Assembly: GCF_937898925.1 (NCBI RefSeq)
Contig: NZ_CALDKF010000053.1
Location: 1-6,877 of the forward strand
From: an uncultured Methanobrevibacter sp.
GTDB taxonomy: Archaea > Methanobacteriota > Methanobacteria > Methanobacteriales > Methanobacteriaceae
Length of the DNA: 6,877 nt
Reading direction: 5' to 3'
Under the pieces are notes generated by a model. The model was not told the DNA's origin, ran no database searches, and saw only the letters and a list, made by a program, of their open reading frames with translations. Every line of letters starts with the position of its first letter. Position 1 is the stretch's first letter. The translations under genes and the position numbers were made by a program. Below, piece by piece: positions 4,652 through 6,877 of the stretch.

Positions 4652-6193
4652 ATGAAAATAGAAGTGTTAGACACCACATTAAGGGATGGAGAACAGACCC
4701 CCGGAATCTCCTTAAATGCAATTAAAAAATTAAGGATAGCTACCAAATTAGACGAAATAGGAGTCAATTCCATTGAGGCAGGATCTGCAATTACATCTGA
4801 AGGTGAAAGGGAAGCTATTAAATTGATTACCTCACAAGGATTGAATGCTGAGATTGTAAGCTTTTCAAGAACCTTGTTTAAGGATGTGGATTACTGCTTG
4901 GAATGTGATGTCGATGCTGTGAATGTTGTAGTTCCAACTTCTGATTTGCATTTGAAATACAAGCTTAAGAAATCACAAGATGAAATGCTTGAAGATGCTG
5001 TAAAAGTTGTCGAATACGCTAAGGACCATGGCCTTGCTGTAGAGCTTGCAGCTGAAGACTCAACAAGAACCGATGTTGAATACTTAAGGAAAATATTCAA
5101 GGCAACAATCGATGCAGGAGCAGACAGAATCTGCCCATGCGACACTTTAGGAATGCTTACACCGCTCAAATCATTCAATTTCTATAGGAAATTCACTGAT
5201 TTAGGAGTTCCTGTTAGCGCTCATTGCCATAACGACTTCGGCCTTGCAGTAGCTAACACATTATCCGCTATTGATGGGGGAGCTACCAGATTCCATGGTA
5301 CCATCAATGGACTTGGTGAAAGAGCTGGAAATGCAGCTATTGAAGAGGTTGTAGTCTCATTGAACACATTGTACAAATATAGTGACGATGACGATGAAAG
5401 CAAGTACACCACTGACATTAAGATAAATCAGCTTTATAGCACATCCAAATTGGTTTCAAGATTAAGCAATGCGTATCTTGCTCCAAACAAGCCAATTGTA
5501 GGTGAAAATGCATTTGCACATGAATCTGGAATTCATGCAGATGGAGTTATAAAAAACAGTGCAACCTACGAACCTATCATGCCAGAGCTTGTAGGTCACA
5601 GACGTAAGTTTATCGTTGGAAAGCATGTTGGAACCAAAGGATTGAACAATAGATTGCAAGAATTAGGCATTGAAGTAAATGATGAGCAATTGAATGAAAT
5701 CTTCCTTAAGGTAAAGGACCTTGGAGACAAGGGAAAAACCGTTACAGACACTGATTTGGAAGCTATTGCAGAGCATGTCCTAAACATTGAGCAGGAAAAG
5801 AAAATCAATCTTGATGAACTTACAATCGTTTCAGGAAATAAGATCAGACCAACCGCTTCAATCAAGATGAACATTGAGGATAAGGAAGTCATTGAGGCAG
5901 ATGTTGGTATCGGTCCTGTTGATGCAGCAATCAATGCAGTTAATAAGGGAATCAAGAACTTTGCAGACATCAAGCTTGAGGAATACCACGTAGATGCAGT
6001 TACAGGTGGTACAGACGCATTGATTGAAGTAATCGTAAAGCTCAGTTCTGGAGATAAGATCATATCTGCAAGAGCAACTGAACCTGATATTATCAATGCA
6101 AGTGTAGAGGCATATATTGACGGTGTAAACAGATTGCTTGAAAACAAACATTTTTCCTTGGATAAAAAGCAAGGAAAGAAGAATAAAAAATAA
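4652..6193 (+). CDS. cimA: (R)-citramalate synthase, isoleucine biosynthesis
   Basis: A 513-residue enzyme of the 2-isopropylmalate synthase family, condensing acetyl-CoA with pyruvate to citramalate, the threonine-independent entry to isoleucine in methanogens. The catalytic TIM barrel shows DTTLRDGEQTPG (7-18), metal ligands Asp12, His191 and His193 (HCHNDFGLA) and NGLGERAGN (219-227), then FAHESGIHADG (288-298). The C-terminal LeuA-type regulatory domain runs from about 390 to 504 (IVSGNKIRPTAS, then GIGPVDAAINA near 420, RATEPDIINAS), so end-product inhibition by isoleucine is likely. AGSAITSEGER (43-53), VVVPTSDLHLKYKL and CDTLG (163-167) match Methanocaldococcus CimA as I remember it, whereas LeuA proteins tend to have AGFP and PDTVG; homocitrate synthase AksA is shorter. 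An acidic insertion, SDDDDESKYTT (244-254), separates the barrel from the next helix. LeuA remains the main alternative. Confidence 0.85.
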   Translation: MKIEVLDTTLRDGEQTPGISLNAIKKLRIATKLDEIGVNSIEAGSAITSEGEREAIKLITSQGLNAEIVSFSRTLFKDVDYCLECDVDAVNVVVPTSDLHLKYKLKKSQDEMLEDAVKVVEYAKDHGLAVELAAEDSTRTDVEYLRKIFKATIDAGADRICPCDTLGMLTPLKSFNFYRKFTDLGVPVSAHCHNDFGLAVANTLSAIDGGATRFHGTINGLGERAGNAAIEEVVVSLNTLYKYSDDDDESKYTTDIKINQLYSTSKLVSRLSNAYLAPNKPIVGENAFAHESGIHADGVIKNSATYEPIMPELVGHRRKFIVGKHVGTKGLNNRLQELGIEVNDEQLNEIFLKVKDLGDKGKTVTDTDLEAIAEHVLNIEQEKKINLDELTIVSGNKIRPTASIKMNIEDKEVIEADVGIGPVDAAINAVNKGIKNFADIKLEEYHVDAVTGGTDALIEVIVKLSSGDKIISARATEPDIINASVEAYIDGVNRLLENKHFSLDKKQGKKNKK

Positions 6194-6195
6194 AC

Positions 6196-6222
6196 TAATT
6201 TTTAAATTATTTTTTTAATTTT
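6196..6222 (+). terminator. T-rich terminator after the citramalate synthase gene
   Basis: Just after the stop codon the plus strand has runs of five (6199-6203), seven (6210-6216) and four T, interrupted by short A runs and with no strong hairpin. Oligo-T alone is enough to terminate archaeal RNA polymerase, so this probably ends the cimA transcript. Confidence 0.5.
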
Positions 6223-6242
6223 AATCATCTAATTATTTTAAT

Positions 6243-6272
6243 TTTTATAATATAACATTATAGAGCGATAAA
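6243..6272 (+). promoter_or_regulatory. Probable promoter of the Cgi121 gene
   Basis: TTTATAATATA (6244-6254) is a TATA-like element 19 bases before the ATG at 6273, which would give a nearly leaderless transcript. GAGCGAT (6263-6269) is a poor ribosome binding site and fits that view. The 79-base gap and preceding T-rich terminator argue for separate transcription from cimA. Confidence 0.35.
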
Positions 6273-6800
6273 ATGAATGAATATGATAAGGAATTGGCTA
6301 ATTTGGATAATGTTGAAATATTAGGATTCACTGGAGAAATAGAAAGCATTCCTAAAACATTGGACCAAGTGGAAAACATTAGAAACAGCTGTTGTGATGT
6401 TGGTATTATTCAACTTATGAATGCAGATGCAATAGCTGGAAAGGAGCATCTCAAGCAAGGTGTCATTCATGCAATCAATGCATTCAAAAGAAGGGAAAAT
6501 TTAGCTAAGGATTTAGGTATTGAAATTCTAATCAGAACTTCTGCTCAAAGGCAAATTTCCAAGGCATTTGACATACTTGGTCTTAGAGAAGGGAAGATGA
6601 ATATAGCGGTTGTTCTAATCGATTGTCCAGATTACTTTATCGATGAATTATCTGATATGTTTGTAAGAAATGATGCTGTTTTAGAAGCGGACGAATCAAT
6701 ATTATTGAACTTATATGATATTCCTGAAAAAGAGTTAAAGAATATGCATATAACCGACATATTAATTGATAAAACTACTAGATTAATAGTAGATCAGTAA
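6273..6800 (+). CDS. cgi121: KEOPS complex subunit Cgi121 (tRNA t6A37 modification)
   Basis: A 175-residue soluble protein whose core matches archaeal Cgi121: IIQLMNADAIAGKEHL (45-60), a helix with HAINAFKRRENLAKDLGIE (66-84), then ILIRTSAQRQISKAFDILG (85-103) and LREGKMNIAVVLID (104-117). In KEOPS, Cgi121 binds the Bud32 kinase and the 3' CCA end of tRNA, helping Kae1 put threonylcarbamoyl on A37 of ANN-decoding tRNAs in the cytoplasm. The RTSAQRQI segment is the conserved surface I would expect to take part in these contacts; that is inferred. The N-terminal 40 residues, ending Cys40-Cys41, and the C-terminal part after residue 130 look less conserved and make it somewhat longer than the roughly 150 residues I recall for the family. 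No other KEOPS gene is in the window. The first ATG is used; no other start is better supported. Confidence 0.88.
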   Translation: MNEYDKELANLDNVEILGFTGEIESIPKTLDQVENIRNSCCDVGIIQLMNADAIAGKEHLKQGVIHAINAFKRRENLAKDLGIEILIRTSAQRQISKAFDILGLREGKMNIAVVLIDCPDYFIDELSDMFVRNDAVLEADESILLNLYDIPEKELKNMHITDILIDKTTRLIVDQ

Positions 6801-6810
6801 AAAAAAAAAA

Positions 6811-6877
6811 GTTATTAAAAAAATTATAAAAAATTATAAAAAAGTATTAAAAAGTATTAAAAAGTATTAAAAAGTAT
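6811..6877. repeat. 10-bp-periodic A-tract tandem repeat running off the right edge
   Basis: The unit AAAGTATTAA is repeated exactly three times from 6841 to 6870 and begins a fourth time at 6871, reaching the window end. It is preceded by two copies of AAATTATAAA (6821-6840) and GTTATTAAAA, which look like diverged units in the same 10-base register. The A5 tracts are spaced at about one helical turn, predicting bent DNA. Read on the minus strand it is a series of T5 tracts, which could terminate a converging transcript. The full extent is not visible. Confidence 0.7.

Noticed and set aside
5596..6147. 183-residue open frame on the minus strand inside cimA
   Set aside because: It is antisense to a conserved enzyme, rich in Ser and Ile as expected from reversed codons, and shows no recognisable domain or start signal.

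Overview
The window is AT-rich, methanogen-type archaeal DNA, most likely from Methanobrevibacter or a close relative in the Methanobacteriales. The evidence is a run of small membrane proteins in the order of the energy-converting hydrogenase A (eha) operon, a KEOPS Cgi121 subunit, a methanogen-type citramalate synthase, TTTATATA-like TATA boxes, GGAGGTGAT-type ribosome binding sites and very AT-rich intergenic DNA. The genus is inferred from gene content and base composition, not from a search.

Left half, minus strand (about 3213 down to 1): the membrane-subunit start of an eha operon, read as ehaA, ehaB, ehaC, ehaD, ehaE, ehaF, ehaG and the first 15 codons of the next gene (probably ehaH), which leaves the window at base 1. 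The genes are tightly packed: stop and start codons overlap at ehaA/ehaB and ehaD/ehaE, and 4 bases separate ehaF from ehaG. Most have good ribosome binding sites. Eha is a membrane [NiFe] hydrogenase that uses an ion gradient to drive ferredoxin reduction by H2, replenishing the hydrogenotrophic methanogenesis cycle. The hydrogenase subunits proper lie outside the window. Several of the small proteins carry motifs that resemble subunits of Mrp antiporters and Mbh hydrogenases.

Centre (3214-3642): a 429-base gene-free divergent region holding the probable eha promoter, an 18-bp tandem duplication that doubles a perfect TTTATATA box, and, just before the right-hand gene, two interleaved 8-bp inverted repeats. 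This is the most unusual non-coding sequence here.

Right half, plus strand: a UDP-sugar 4-epimerase (GalE/Gne type, probably for surface or cell-wall glycans), a hairpin plus T-tract terminator overlapping its stop codon, a citramalate synthase (CimA, isoleucine from pyruvate and acetyl-CoA), a T-rich terminator, and Cgi121 (tRNA t6A modification). The three look like separate housekeeping transcription units. The right edge is a 10-bp-periodic A-tract repeat running off the window.

I found no mobile element, CRISPR array, tRNA, rRNA or clearly novel multigene system. The points worth a second look are regulatory (divergent region, ehaB-ehaC gap, terminal A-tract repeat) and evolutionary (Mrp-like parts in Eha).
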